The notes under the pieces were generated by a model that worked only from the letters and a program-made list of their open reading frames with translations, made no database searches and was not told where the DNA came from. The translations under genes and the position numbers were made by a program. Below, piece by piece: positions 33,883 through 42,801 of a DNA stretch of 64,000 nucleotides. Within the stretch, counting starts at the first letter, position 1, and every line of letters starts with the position of its first letter. The stretch comes from Pseudomonas endophytica. GTDB taxonomy: Bacteria; Pseudomonadota; Gammaproteobacteria; Pseudomonadales; Pseudomonadaceae. The stretch lies in the NCBI RefSeq assembly GCF_001411475.1, contig NZ_LLWH01000187.1, forward strand, positions 41,213-105,212, written 5' to 3'.

Positions 33883-34173
33883 CAGGTGCACTCCAGTCCA
33901 CAGAGGGGATCACACAGCTGATCGCCCATTCAGATTCTCACTTGTGGTAGCCAGAGCACAGCGCTTGCCGAACCTGTCTCAAGTGACAGGTTGGAGAGTA
34001 GGGAAGAGGTGTTTCATTTTGGTTTCAGGAATATTATTTTGTTACTAAGGTTTTAGATGTTTGGTTTCTATCAGTTTTAACTTATTAAGTTATTGATATA
34101 AAAGGATTTGTTTTTTTTTGAGCATGGTGAATTAGTACTCTTCTGAGGAAGAACGGTTCACGTGTGTAACGCT

Positions 34174-34200
34174 AAAAAACTGACATGTGTGTCGGTTTTT
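34174..34200 (-). terminator. Rho-independent terminator after the protease-avidin gene
   Basis: On the minus strand AAAAACCGAC-acacat-GTCAGTTTTTT forms a 10-bp stem (one G-U pair) running into a T-run. It is 227 bases beyond the stop at 34427. The facing A-run allows weak activity on the plus strand. Confidence 0.65.
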
Positions 34201-34229
34201 AAACAGATAACTCGTCATATACCCGCGTA

Positions 34230-34294
34230 GGAGCTGCCGCAGGCTGCGATCTTTTGACGTTAAAGATCAACAGATCGCAGCCTGCGGCAGCTCC
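34230..34294. repeat. REP palindrome
   Basis: A perfect-armed copy: ggagctgccgcaggctgcga, tctttt spacer region, then tcgcagcctgcggcagctcc. Same family as 4176 and 47942. Confidence 0.92.
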
Positions 34295-34426
34295 TTGCGT
34301 TGTAAAAGCAGCGTTATTGCAGCCAATACCGCTGGCTGCGATTTGTTGGTTTCCATAGGCACAAGCAGGGTGGCGTTTAATCTGACTGCATCTACACCTA
34401 AGGCGCCCGCGTCAACGTTTACAACG

Positions 34427-36361
34427 TTACCCGCGCTTAAATATCACGGCTGCCAATCGCGTTTGGACATAGGTATGGGTGGGGGCGGTGGGCATGCTGG
34501 TCAGTTGGGCTAACGCCAATACGTCATCCTCCAACTGTAAGGTTCCGCATAAAGACAAGGCAGATGATGGGGTCGCAGTACTGAGTGCCAACGATTGCAG
34601 CATTAACCCACTCGCACGGGCGTTGATGTCGGTGAAGCCCGACACTGGCATATGCCCTTCGGCATTGATCATAAAGCCCAGTACCCGACCCACTCGACCC
34701 TCAACGGCAGCCTCAACCTTAAGTTGCAAACACGTACCATCTGCTGAGATCCACCTTCCCTCTAAAGGGTTATCCATCGACTCCACGCTTGATGCTGTTA
34801 GTGAGGCAAGTTGTGGCGCTCGTCCCGACCTGCGATAAACCAGCTTATCGACGTAAGTACCCTGTTTGGCGAGCCCCTCAAAGTTACTGCTGGCTACCAA
34901 TAAATGCGAAAGCGTTAAAACCTCCTCTTTACCCACCACGCTGACTTGACCGCACAGTGAAGATGACCAGTTCCAGCTCGGGTCAGCCGGGCCTTTGTCG
35001 ATAGAGTGCCAGTCAATAGCCAGCGCCACGGGCTGGCCCAACGCCTCAGTGGCCGCTGCCTCCAATTGGAAACCGCTGACTTCATACTGCCCAGTAGAGC
35101 CTGTTGAAGACTGATAAACCCCTGACACCTGATTATCTTCGACTGTCAGGCTCATCAGCGAGCCATAATCATTGACCCAGTTGCCTGCGACAGATCCTAA
35201 AGAAGATGCGCAGGGGGCATGGCTGGTTATAGGCAGAACGGTCCTCTTAGTAACAATGTTACGAGGGCCTGCGATGAAAGAAGGCGATGAGGACTGAGTA
35301 ATAATTTGAGGGCCGTCGGGCCGGTTAAAGAGCCAAATGCCAACAGGTGCGAGTGAGAAGATGTTCGGGCCGCATTGCACAACTTGATATTCGTGGACGG
35401 TGTAACAGTGCTCCATCACAAGTGACCCAACCAGTACCAAATCGCTTAGGCCTAATGGGGCAAACTGCGGGATGGTCTCCCCTTTTTGTGGCCCTTCTTC
35501 AATCAGCACGTTGTAAAGTTCGGACCCTAAAGTGATCTCACCACCGGCGAATTTCATGACGACGTCAGGGTTGCCCCCATGAACGATGCGTGCAAGGGTT
35601 TGTTGCATGAGCGTGTCATCACCCTTGAATTGAGACGAACCAGAGTCCAAAGCGAATGAGATATCAGTGGCGAGTATTTCACCACCGACTGAGTAGCTGC
35701 TTAAATGTGTTGCCCAGATGTATTCAACGCCAGGGATCTTGGTATAGGCCGTCCAAGGTAGAAAAAGAGATGGCCCCTTTACTTTGGAGTGATCGAAGCT
35801 GCCCATCGCGCATGTGCCAGTGTGCTTGTCAACGTTCCAGTCGAATGCGACGTAAGGCTGCTTGGGATCAATCTGTCCAGCGTTCATGAGCTCTTGAAAT
35901 AAGAAAGAACTTCGGCCTTCGGTGTAAGCGCTGCTGGATGGCAGGCCAATGCCGGCGTCCCAGTCCAACTGTCGAAACTGATCACCTGAATAGTTTGCGG
36001 CCAAGAAAAAGCTCATTGGGATCGCAGTACCGTTAGGAACGGTGAGGACATCAATCCCGGTTTCTATCTGCATCGTGCCCCAAGGGCCAAAGCTATAAGG
36101 GCGTTGTAAGCAATCAGTGAATTTAAAGGTCGTTGAAGTTTCCTGATTAAACCTGTTGTCACTGAAATGTTGGCACTGGTCAGGAGGGCAGAGGGTTGAG
36201 GTGGACCAAGTGATGTTGGTTCCAGAGTCAATTGCCCATTTAAGAGGTTGGCCGGGGGTTCCCAACGAGATAGTTGAGTACCAAGGAGAGGCGCCATTGT
36301 TTTGAAAGGGGCCACGTTGCATCGGGAATGTCAGGCCGTTAGGTAATGGTTTTGTACTCAT
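34427..36361 (-). CDS. Pepsin-type aspartic protease fused to two avidin-like domains
   Basis: A 644-residue protein, ATG at 36361 with GGAAG upstream. Residues 27-345 look like a complete family A1 (pepsin) protease: WYSTISLGTPGQPLKWAIDS, catalytic Asp45 in DSGT, Cys58/Cys63 placed like the pepsin Cys45-Cys50 loop, DWDAGIGLPSS, second catalytic Asp239 in FALDSGSS, and DLVLVGSLVMEHCYTVHEY..FSLAPV like the pepsin C-lobe end. The flap Tyr appears as Phe (YSFGPWGTM). Residues 388-511 match avidin/streptavidin: GNWVNDYGS (Asn397, Ser401), SGVYQSS (Tyr416), AIDWHS (Trp451), CGQV, Asp505; other biotin Trp residues are replaced. Residues 532-643 are a more divergent repeat (LEGRWISADGT, LSLCGTLQL). 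No signal peptide or TM is seen. It stands alone, with lower GC than neighbours. Domain calls are by motif reading; the role is unknown. Confidence 0.85.
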   Translation of the reverse strand: MSTKPLPNGLTFPMQRGPFQNNGASPWYSTISLGTPGQPLKWAIDSGTNITWSTSTLCPPDQCQHFSDNRFNQETSTTFKFTDCLQRPYSFGPWGTMQIETGIDVLTVPNGTAIPMSFFLAANYSGDQFRQLDWDAGIGLPSSSAYTEGRSSFLFQELMNAGQIDPKQPYVAFDWNVDKHTGTCAMGSFDHSKVKGPSLFLPWTAYTKIPGVEYIWATHLSSYSVGGEILATDISFALDSGSSQFKGDDTLMQQTLARIVHGGNPDVVMKFAGGEITLGSELYNVLIEEGPQKGETIPQFAPLGLSDLVLVGSLVMEHCYTVHEYQVVQCGPNIFSLAPVGIWLFNRPDGPQIITQSSSPSFIAGPRNIVTKRTVLPITSHAPCASSLGSVAGNWVNDYGSLMSLTVEDNQVSGVYQSSTGSTGQYEVSGFQLEAAATEALGQPVALAIDWHSIDKGPADPSWNWSSSLCGQVSVVGKEEVLTLSHLLVASSNFEGLAKQGTYVDKLVYRRSGRAPQLASLTASSVESMDNPLEGRWISADGTCLQLKVEAAVEGRVGRVLGFMINAEGHMPVSGFTDINARASGLMLQSLALSTATPSSALSLCGTLQLEDDVLALAQLTSMPTAPTHTYVQTRLAAVIFKRG

Positions 36362-36547
36362 GGAGAGTGACTTCCGTTTCTGGAGTGTGCTGTGTGCATC
36401 ACACAGCAAAAAGGCTCCCCAATGCATGCGCGAGCCAGTGTGAGGTGAATCGCACCGAAGGGGTATTCAAGTGAATTCATACCGCTGGAGATGCCAGCGA
36501 GCTCTTTCAGCTCCGTCAGAAAGAGCGATATAAGTAGTCGGATCGAC

Positions 36548-37897
36548 TCACCGCAACGCCTTACCTTGTGTCTCCGGGATGAACACAACCAACAGCACGG
36601 TGACTAACATAAAGCCGTTGATGAGGGTGGTGGTCAGGTTGAAGGATGATCCGTAGGCGACCAGTAGGCCGATGATTGAGGGGGCCAAGATGTTGGCCAC
36701 GCGTTGGGCGAAGACCGCCCAGCCATAGCCGATGGTACGCAGTGGAGTGGGGTACAGTTCGGCGATCCAGGTGCCCCAGACTCCCCAAGCTCCTAAGCTG
36801 AAGAAGGCCAAGGCAAAGTTGCTGAGGTAGAGCATTTCGAGGCTTTGTGTGTTGGCAAAGCTGTATCCGGCGACGACAGAGGCGCTGATGAAGGTAATGA
36901 TGATTTTTTTGCGCCCAAAGCGATGGGTTAACCAAGAGGCGGCTATGTAGCCCGGGATCATGCACAGTGCCGACAAGGCAATAAAACCGTAACTTTGTGG
37001 CAAGCTCAGGCCGCGTTGCTGGAGTAAGGTCGGCAACCATGTTTGCAAGCCCCAATAACCCCACGAGAAGGTGAAGTTGACGGCAATTTGCAGCACGCTG
37101 ACTCGGCATAATGCGGGCTTGAACAGTTCGCGCAGATGGCCTTGGCTGGTTTGGTCTATCTGCAGGTGGCAATGCGCGGGGATTTGTACCGCGCCTCGAC
37201 TGAGCTGGGCAATCACCGCGCGGGCTTGGGGTTGTTTTCCGGCACCGGCCAGCCAGTAGGGTGATTCGGGGACCCAATACGCAACGACCAGCGCCCACAA
37301 ACCGCCCATTGAACTCAAGACGATAATCGCCCGCCAGCCCAACGGCAGGAGCCAGACCGTTGCACCGAGGGCCAAGAGCATGCCTATCGGCCAGCCTGCC
37401 GCTAAGTACACCGATAATGCGCCGCGATAACGCAGAGGTAGCAGTTCTTGGAAGTGGGCAAAGGTGACGACCATCATGCCCACGGCCGCAATGCCCGATA
37501 GCAGCCTTAGGCTGTAAAGCGTGAGGTAGTCGGGAGCAAAAGCGCTGACCAGTGAGATGACCCCGTAAGAGGCCAGGCTCAAAATGATGGCGCGCTTACG
37601 GCCGATGCGTTCGGCCACTTTGCCCCAAGCCAGCGACCCTAACAGCATGCCGATAAACATGGCGCCAATCAGGTTGCCGACGGCTATGGTGTCGAGGGCA
37701 AAGTCGGTGGCGATCAACGGCGCGGTGTAGACGATGATCATCATTTCCCACGCTTCGATCGCGAATACAAAGAACAGGGCAAGGCAGCATTTCAAATGTT
37801 CGCGAGTCAACGGCACGTTGCGAAATACGTCACCCACTTGGCGGGTGCTTACACCCATATTGCCTGGGGCTGCTTGGGTGTTAGTCATCAGGCTCAT
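36548..37897 (-). CDS. MFS transporter
   Basis: A 449-residue carrier with 12 predicted TMs of the major facilitator superfamily: GAMFIGMLLGSLAWGKVAER and RIGRKRAIILSL (MFS loop 2-3 motif), PESPYWLA, and the half-repeat THRFGRKKIIITF. It resembles sugar/metabolite:H+ symporters of the AAHS/SP-like groups. Its ATG overlaps the stop of the racemase gene by 4 bases, and GGGAGG precedes the start, so it is the last gene of the hydantoin-type operon and probably imports that substrate. Confidence 0.9.
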   Translation of the reverse strand: MSLMTNTQAAPGNMGVSTRQVGDVFRNVPLTREHLKCCLALFFVFAIEAWEMMIIVYTAPLIATDFALDTIAVGNLIGAMFIGMLLGSLAWGKVAERIGRKRAIILSLASYGVISLVSAFAPDYLTLYSLRLLSGIAAVGMMVVTFAHFQELLPLRYRGALSVYLAAGWPIGMLLALGATVWLLPLGWRAIIVLSSMGGLWALVVAYWVPESPYWLAGAGKQPQARAVIAQLSRGAVQIPAHCHLQIDQTSQGHLRELFKPALCRVSVLQIAVNFTFSWGYWGLQTWLPTLLQQRGLSLPQSYGFIALSALCMIPGYIAASWLTHRFGRKKIIITFISASVVAGYSFANTQSLEMLYLSNFALAFFSLGAWGVWGTWIAELYPTPLRTIGYGWAVFAQRVANILAPSIIGLLVAYGSSFNLTTTLINGFMLVTVLLVVFIPETQGKALR

Positions 37898-38736
37898 AAA
37901 GGCTGCCTCCCCGTTTGGGTGCTGATTCGATTGCCGATGGGCACCGGTTCTTGAAATAGGCCAAAGGCCTGAATTTCAGCCTCTGATGGCGGCTCACAAC
38001 TGCCCACGCGACTGGGACTCCAGCCAAAGCGGCGCTTCATGCCGGCCGCGGCTTCGGCCACTTTGAAAGCCGCAACGACCGGGTCGATGACCGGCACGCC
38101 TATCTGAGCCTGCACTTCTTCAAAGAAACCAAATTCGAGGGTGCAGCCGAGGATGATGGCTTCTGCTCCGTCCTCTTCGACGGCCAAGCGCGCTTGTTCA
38201 ATGATCTTGCGGCGGGTGAGGGCATGGTCCCGCTGGAACTCATCAACCCCCATACCGAGCGGCCGCATTGATGCCAAACCCGCTTGCGCGCCGTACGCCC
38301 TGACTCGTGCGTGCATCTGCTCCATCCACTTGTTGCGCCCAACAATGATCGAGAACCGGTTAGCGAGGTTGGCCGCTACTTGCAAACTGGCTTGGCAAGG
38401 GCCGATGACGACAGTGCGGCCAGAGATTTCTCTGGCATCTTCCAACGCCGGGTCGTAGAAACAGCCCAGCACCAGCGCGTCGATGTTATGGAGCGCGCTG
38501 TCGCGGGCAATGCGCACGATGGGCGCGTAAGTCAGTGCTTCGTAAGTCCGGTATTCAAGGTGTGTAGGGCTGGCGCTCATGGCCAGCGATACCACTTCAA
38601 TACGGGTTGAAGGCAGTTTGATGGCATGCAGCAGTTCACTGATCGGTGCATCGTATGTTGAGTGGCCAATCGGATTTAGCCAGCGCACTCTCACTGGGTC
38701 GTCGTGTGGCTGGGTGTTGGGTGTTGGGGTGTTCAT
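37894..38736 (-). CDS. Aspartate/glutamate/hydantoin racemase family protein (HyuE-like)
   Basis: A 280-residue cofactor-independent racemase-fold protein. Two Cys are placed as in the family's two-base mechanism: VLGCFYDPALED and ILGCTLEFGF. IRWLNPI-like opening (VRWLNPIGHSTYDAPI) is characteristic of hydantoin racemases. With HyuA/HyuB-type subunits upstream, interconversion of D- and L-5-substituted hydantoins is the most probable function; maleate isomerase-like activity cannot be excluded. Overlaps the MFS gene by 4 bases. Confidence 0.85.
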   Translation of the reverse strand: MNTPTPNTQPHDDPVRVRWLNPIGHSTYDAPISELLHAIKLPSTRIEVVSLAMSASPTHLEYRTYEALTYAPIVRIARDSALHNIDALVLGCFYDPALEDAREISGRTVVIGPCQASLQVAANLANRFSIIVGRNKWMEQMHARVRAYGAQAGLASMRPLGMGVDEFQRDHALTRRKIIEQARLAVEEDGAEAIILGCTLEFGFFEEVQAQIGVPVIDPVVAAFKVAEAAAGMKRRFGWSPSRVGSCEPPSEAEIQAFGLFQEPVPIGNRISTQTGRQPL

Positions 38737-38755
38737 GCAGTTCTCTTCGGGTGGG

Positions 38756-39646
38756 TTAAAAGAACTTCAGCAACGCCATGGTCAGGGCGTTGGAGTGCTT
38801 GAGGTTGGCGCTGTGGTAGTAGTCAAAATTGAGGTTCGCGGAAATAAAAAAACCGTCCTTGGCAAAACCGGTATAGGTCATGGACGGGCCGATTTTGCCG
38901 GCCCGCGATACTTTGGAATCCGAGGCTGTGGTGTTGTTGATGTGGTAGACGTGATGCACGCCCAGCCACAGGTCTTCGGTAACCAGATACCCCGCTGCGA
39001 TGTCCCCGAGCCACAGGCTGACGCCGCCGCGTAGCCGGGTTGGGTCGCCGGTGCCGAAGTCTGTCGTGTTGCGGTTGCGGGCTGCGTAGTGGATGCCAGC
39101 GGGTGTGAACGTGGCAGCGAAGCGCCCTACGCGTAGGTAGTTGGCGACGCTGAAGCTCACGGCGTAACGATTGGCAAAGGCCCCGTGGCCGGTCATGTCG
39201 TCATTGCCATTGGGGAACTCAACCATCAGCGTGGGGTTGGTCCAGAACGTGGTGTAGTCATCTGAGCCAACATCACCGCTGGGCTCAACCACGTTGTAGT
39301 AGTACGAAAACCCGAGGTTGGGCGACGCAATGCCCCAAGCACTGCTGTCGCGTGCTCCATTGCTGCTGGCGTAGCCGGGAATGGCGCCGACCCAAAATTG
39401 CAGTTGATCACGGGTTGTGCCGGTGAAGCCTGTTTGCGAGAAGTACGCCAGCACGGTATTGGCGGCCACGCTAAGGTCGCCGTCGGTGGTGCGGTTGATC
39501 ACCGGAAAAGACTCCAAGGCCCAGCTGTCGGGAATGCCGGGTTGGGCGAAGCCGATAAATTGCTCGCCCAGTGCCAGTGAACTGGACCCCAAAGTGCAGG
39601 CGAGTGTAAGACCAGCGCTCAGGCGCCGTGCAAAGTGTGTATTCAT
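38756..39646 (-). CDS. Outer-membrane protein, SphA/phenol MetA-pathway type
   Basis: A 296-residue protein with signal peptide LSAGLTLACTLGSSSLALG. The body is barrel-like (FSYYYNVVEPSGDVGSDDYT, FSVANYLRVGRFAATFTPAG, FFISANLNFDYYHSANLKH, terminal ALLKFF) and matches the MetA-pathway outer-membrane family often found beside catabolic genes for aromatic or unusual carbon sources. It probably helps the operon's substrate across the outer membrane. Located between racemase and M24 peptidase genes. Confidence 0.8.
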   Translation of the reverse strand: MNTHFARRLSAGLTLACTLGSSSLALGEQFIGFAQPGIPDSWALESFPVINRTTDGDLSVAANTVLAYFSQTGFTGTTRDQLQFWVGAIPGYASSNGARDSSAWGIASPNLGFSYYYNVVEPSGDVGSDDYTTFWTNPTLMVEFPNGNDDMTGHGAFANRYAVSFSVANYLRVGRFAATFTPAGIHYAARNRNTTDFGTGDPTRLRGGVSLWLGDIAAGYLVTEDLWLGVHHVYHINNTTASDSKVSRAGKIGPSMTYTGFAKDGFFISANLNFDYYHSANLKHSNALTMALLKFF

Positions 39647-39702
39647 GAGTGAGCTCTCTTTATTGTTGTTTTTGTGTGCCGCAGTGAGCGCTAGGGCATG
39701 CC

Positions 39703-41097
39703 TTAGGCCATGGCGTTTTCGACGTCATTGGGGTGTTTAGGTATCAACGGGCCTAATACGCGGGCGCCATGTTCCTCGACAACCACGACGTCTTCGATGC
39801 GCAGGCCCCCGGCGTGTTGGTAGTCGAAAAAGCGTTGGTAATTGATCAGGCCACTGTGGTGTTTTTCGGCTTGCCAGCGCTGGATCAAGGCCGGGATGAA
39901 GTAGATGCCTGGCTCAACGGTCAGGGTCATGTGGCGCTTCAAGACCTTGGCGAGCCGAAGGTTGCGCAGCCCGAAGAGAGGGCTTCTGGACACCTGTGCG
40001 TCGTACCCCACGTGGTGTTCACCTAGCGACTCCATGTCATGCACATCAAGGCCGAGCAGATGCCCCAATCCGTGAGGGAAACACAGCGCATAGGCGCCAG
40101 AGGCCACGATGTCTTCAGCGCAGCCGTTAAAAAAACCAAGCGCCTTCATGCCCTCGGCCAGTTTTAGTGCGGCGCCTAGATGCACATCCAAATAGCTGAT
40201 GCCTGGGCAGAGCATGTCGATAGCGTGCTCCTGCACCTCGAGCAGCAAGTCGTATAGCGGGCGTTGATGGGCCAGAAAACGCCCACCCACCGGCAGTGTC
40301 CGGGTGACGTCGCTGGCATAACCCAAGGGGCTGTTGGCGCCTGCGTCATTGATCACCAAGTCTCCACTGGCCAAGCAGTTGCCATGGGTGAGGTTATGGA
40401 GGATTTCGCCGCGGTTGCTGAACACTGGGGCATAGGCTTCCTGCAAGCCTTCGCGCCCTAGTATCTGGCGCATGTGAGCGACAATTTCGCGCTCGAACAC
40501 TCCCGGACGTGTCAGGCGCATTGCCAAACGGTGCATCTGTTCGGTGACTTTCAGCGCGCTCTCTATCTCGTGCAGTTCGATGTCTGCCTTGACCTCACGC
40601 AAGGCCACCACGGCGTGGATGAGCACGCGTGAGACTTGCCCAGCGATGGCTTCGGGGGTGCGTTGCAACAAGCGTGATAACAGGTGCGTGGTTTCACAGC
40701 GGTAAGGCGCTAAAAAATGTAACGGTCGTTCGCCGCGTGTGGCTTTGTTCACGGCTGTCTGTGCGAAGCGTAAAGGTTTGATCTGTTGGCACCCTGAGGC
40801 GAGCGCCAAGTGTTCCCATGACGGGGCTTGGCCTTGCCAGATGATCGCGTCAGGGTCGGACTCTTCCTCGACAAACAACGTGTCAACGTCACTCTCGAGT
40901 TCAATCAGGCCGAGCAGACCGGGGCGGTTCAGCCCAAAGAAGTAGCTAAAGGTTGCATCCTGGCGAAAGGGGTAGAGGTTGTGGGCAAAATTAATGGGCG
41001 ATTGGAGATGCCCCGGCAGCAGGACAATCCCTTTGCTTGTGCCCATACGCTGGCGCAGGGCGTTACGCCGTTGGCTATAGACGGAGGACTCGAACAT
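39703..41097 (-). CDS. M24-family metallopeptidase (aminopeptidase P-like)
   Basis: A 464-residue protein. The ATG at 41097 is chosen (AAGGTGG 5 bases upstream) over GTG 41106. An aminopeptidase P N-terminal domain (YSQRRNALRQRMG, YPFRQDATFSYFFGLNRPG) precedes the pita-bread domain with all five metal ligands: VINDAGANSPLGYASDVTRT (two Asp), FPHGLGHLLGLDVHD (His), LTVEPGIYF (Glu), RIEDVVVVEE (Glu). It would remove residues next to proline or hydrolyse a related amide such as creatine. In this operon it stands where other hyu clusters carry an N-carbamoyl-amino-acid hydrolase, so a non-peptide substrate is possible. Confidence 0.9.
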   Translation of the reverse strand: MFESSVYSQRRNALRQRMGTSKGIVLLPGHLQSPINFAHNLYPFRQDATFSYFFGLNRPGLLGLIELESDVDTLFVEEESDPDAIIWQGQAPSWEHLALASGCQQIKPLRFAQTAVNKATRGERPLHFLAPYRCETTHLLSRLLQRTPEAIAGQVSRVLIHAVVALREVKADIELHEIESALKVTEQMHRLAMRLTRPGVFEREIVAHMRQILGREGLQEAYAPVFSNRGEILHNLTHGNCLASGDLVINDAGANSPLGYASDVTRTLPVGGRFLAHQRPLYDLLLEVQEHAIDMLCPGISYLDVHLGAALKLAEGMKALGFFNGCAEDIVASGAYALCFPHGLGHLLGLDVHDMESLGEHHVGYDAQVSRSPLFGLRNLRLAKVLKRHMTLTVEPGIYFIPALIQRWQAEKHHSGLINYQRFFDYQHAGGLRIEDVVVVEEHGARVLGPLIPKHPNDVENAMA

Positions 41098-41137
41098 ATG
41101 GGCCACCTTTGCGAATGATTAAAGGTTCTGCGGCGGA

Positions 41138-42799
41138 TCAATCCTGAACGCCATACACCGCGCGGGCGGTGTCGGCGTCGATGTAGCCGTTTTTCAGGTC
41201 TTCACGCACTGCGTCCTTACAGCGCTTAGCGGGTGAGCCGTATCCGCCGCCAGCGCCTGTGCGTACCCGAACCAGATCGCCAGCCTCAAGGCGTATGTTG
41301 CTGGCCATGGCATAGCGCTCGTGTTCACCGCTGTGCTTGCGAATCACTTCTACATAGTTCAGCGAGCCGGGTTCTGCGCCCTGTAGGCCCCAAGGTGGGA
41401 CGACCGAACGTGTGTAGCCGCACGTCATAAAGCTTGCGTCGGAGCGCACGCGATAGTCGATGCAGATACCCCGCCCACCCCGAAATTGGCCGTGGCCGCC
41501 AGGCTCGTCATTCAGCGCCATACGTTCGACGTACAGGCCGTATCGGGCCTCACAGATCTCGACCGGGCAGTTGTAGGTTTCGCCATGTAACCCTGAGTAC
41601 ATGGCGTTGTTGCCATCACGGCCCGCTTCTGCGCCCCAGCCGCCGATTTCGGGTTCGACTAAGGTAAACAGGCGCCCGTTATCTGGATTGATGCCGCCAA
41701 TAATGGTGGCGCACACCGAGGCGAAATTGCCTGCGGGCAGGCGCTCTGGGAACGCCGTGGCTAAACAGCGCAGCAGCAGGTCGTAGACCCGAATCATGTT
41801 CTCGAAATAGAAACCCTCGGCGGCGGGCGGCTGTGCATCAAACAGTGATCCGGGGCGCGTTAGTACCTTGAGTGCCCGAAACGTGCCGCCGTTGGTTACG
41901 CCTTGAGGCGCGGTCAGCGCTTTGAATGCCATTTGTGCCGCGACCACGGCGCCGTCACGGCTGAGGTTGATAGGGCCTGCGCACTGGTCGGGGTTGTTGC
42001 GCAGATCGACTTTAAATTCGCGTGGGCTAATGTCGATGCTGACGTGGAACACGCTGCCGTCGTCCTGTGGCTCACTGAGGCTTAGAGTCGTACAGGGCAA
42101 CGCGTGTAATGCCTTGAGCGAGATTTTTTCGCCCAAGTCCATGAAGTCGCGCATGGCCTGCAGAAACAGCGCGGCACCGTATTTTTCGGTCAATTGCTGC
42201 AAGCGCAGCGCGCCACCACGCACTGCCGCAATGCCAGCCCACAAATCGCCTTCCATGAAGTCCGGCATGCGTGAATTGGCATGCAATATTTGCAACACCG
42301 AACGAATCGGCTGACCGCGGCTTATCAGCTTGACTGACGCTAGCCGCAAGCCCTCTTGAAATATATCGACGGCTTCAGTGGACAGCGAACCGGGCACCAT
42401 GCCGCCCACGTCGTTCCAGTGGGCGATGTTGGCCGTCCATGCCACCAATTGCCCGTTGGCGAACACCGGCATGGCCAACACCACATCATTGAGGTGCGTT
42501 ACGGCGCCACCCTCGTGTGGGTCGTTGCTGATGAACACGTCTCCGTCTTCGATTTCTTCGGCTTGGTGATGGTGCAGGATTTTTTTGACTGCTTTATCGA
42601 GTACGCCTACAAACGCCGGGATGCCAGCCCCTGAGCTAGCGATTTCACCGTGTGCATCGGTGATACCGGTGCCCATATCGAGCACTTCATAAATGATCGG
42701 GCTCATCGCGGCTTTGCGCATGGCCGTGAACATTTCATCAGCGATGGCCTGCAAAGCATTCTGAATAATGTCGCGGGTAAAAATGTCGAGGCTGTGCAT
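41138..42799 (-). CDS. hyuB: Hydantoinase B/oxoprolinase family subunit
   Basis: A 553-residue HyuB-type subunit: RDIIQNALQAIADEMFTAMR at the N-terminus, VFISNDPHEGGAVTHLNDVV, IAHWNDVGGMVPGSLS (metal-site region), PEIGGWGAEAGRDGNNAMYS, EICEARYGLYVERMALNDEP and VRTGAGGGYGSPAKR near the end. With HyuA it forms ATP-dependent hydantoinase, N-methylhydantoinase or 5-oxoprolinase complexes. It starts 2 bases after hyuA stops. The specific substrate cannot be told from sequence. Confidence 0.93.
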   Translation of the reverse strand: MHSLDIFTRDIIQNALQAIADEMFTAMRKAAMSPIIYEVLDMGTGITDAHGEIASSGAGIPAFVGVLDKAVKKILHHHQAEEIEDGDVFISNDPHEGGAVTHLNDVVLAMPVFANGQLVAWTANIAHWNDVGGMVPGSLSTEAVDIFQEGLRLASVKLISRGQPIRSVLQILHANSRMPDFMEGDLWAGIAAVRGGALRLQQLTEKYGAALFLQAMRDFMDLGEKISLKALHALPCTTLSLSEPQDDGSVFHVSIDISPREFKVDLRNNPDQCAGPINLSRDGAVVAAQMAFKALTAPQGVTNGGTFRALKVLTRPGSLFDAQPPAAEGFYFENMIRVYDLLLRCLATAFPERLPAGNFASVCATIIGGINPDNGRLFTLVEPEIGGWGAEAGRDGNNAMYSGLHGETYNCPVEICEARYGLYVERMALNDEPGGHGQFRGGRGICIDYRVRSDASFMTCGYTRSVVPPWGLQGAEPGSLNYVEVIRKHSGEHERYAMASNIRLEAGDLVRVRTGAGGGYGSPAKRCKDAVREDLKNGYIDADTARAVYGVQD

Positions 42800-42801
42800 G
42801 C

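Larger units (their letters stand above)
33883..34426. other. AT-rich promoter region of the exbD operon, with terminator and REP
   Basis: About 540 bases without a gene. The part next to exbD (about 34010-34140) is markedly AT-rich and should hold the operon promoter; it contains the 13-base palindrome AACTTATTAAGTT (34079-34091), a possible operator. Farther out lie the terminator at 34174 and REP at 34230, both serving the upstream protease gene, and a half-decayed REP-like piece (gcagcgttattgcagcc) near 34310. Confidence 0.5.

Noticed and set aside
38756..39646. Outer-membrane protein as a specific phenol-degradation component
   Set aside because: The family name derives from one pathway; there are no aromatic-degradation enzymes here and the surrounding genes point to hydantoin-like substrates.
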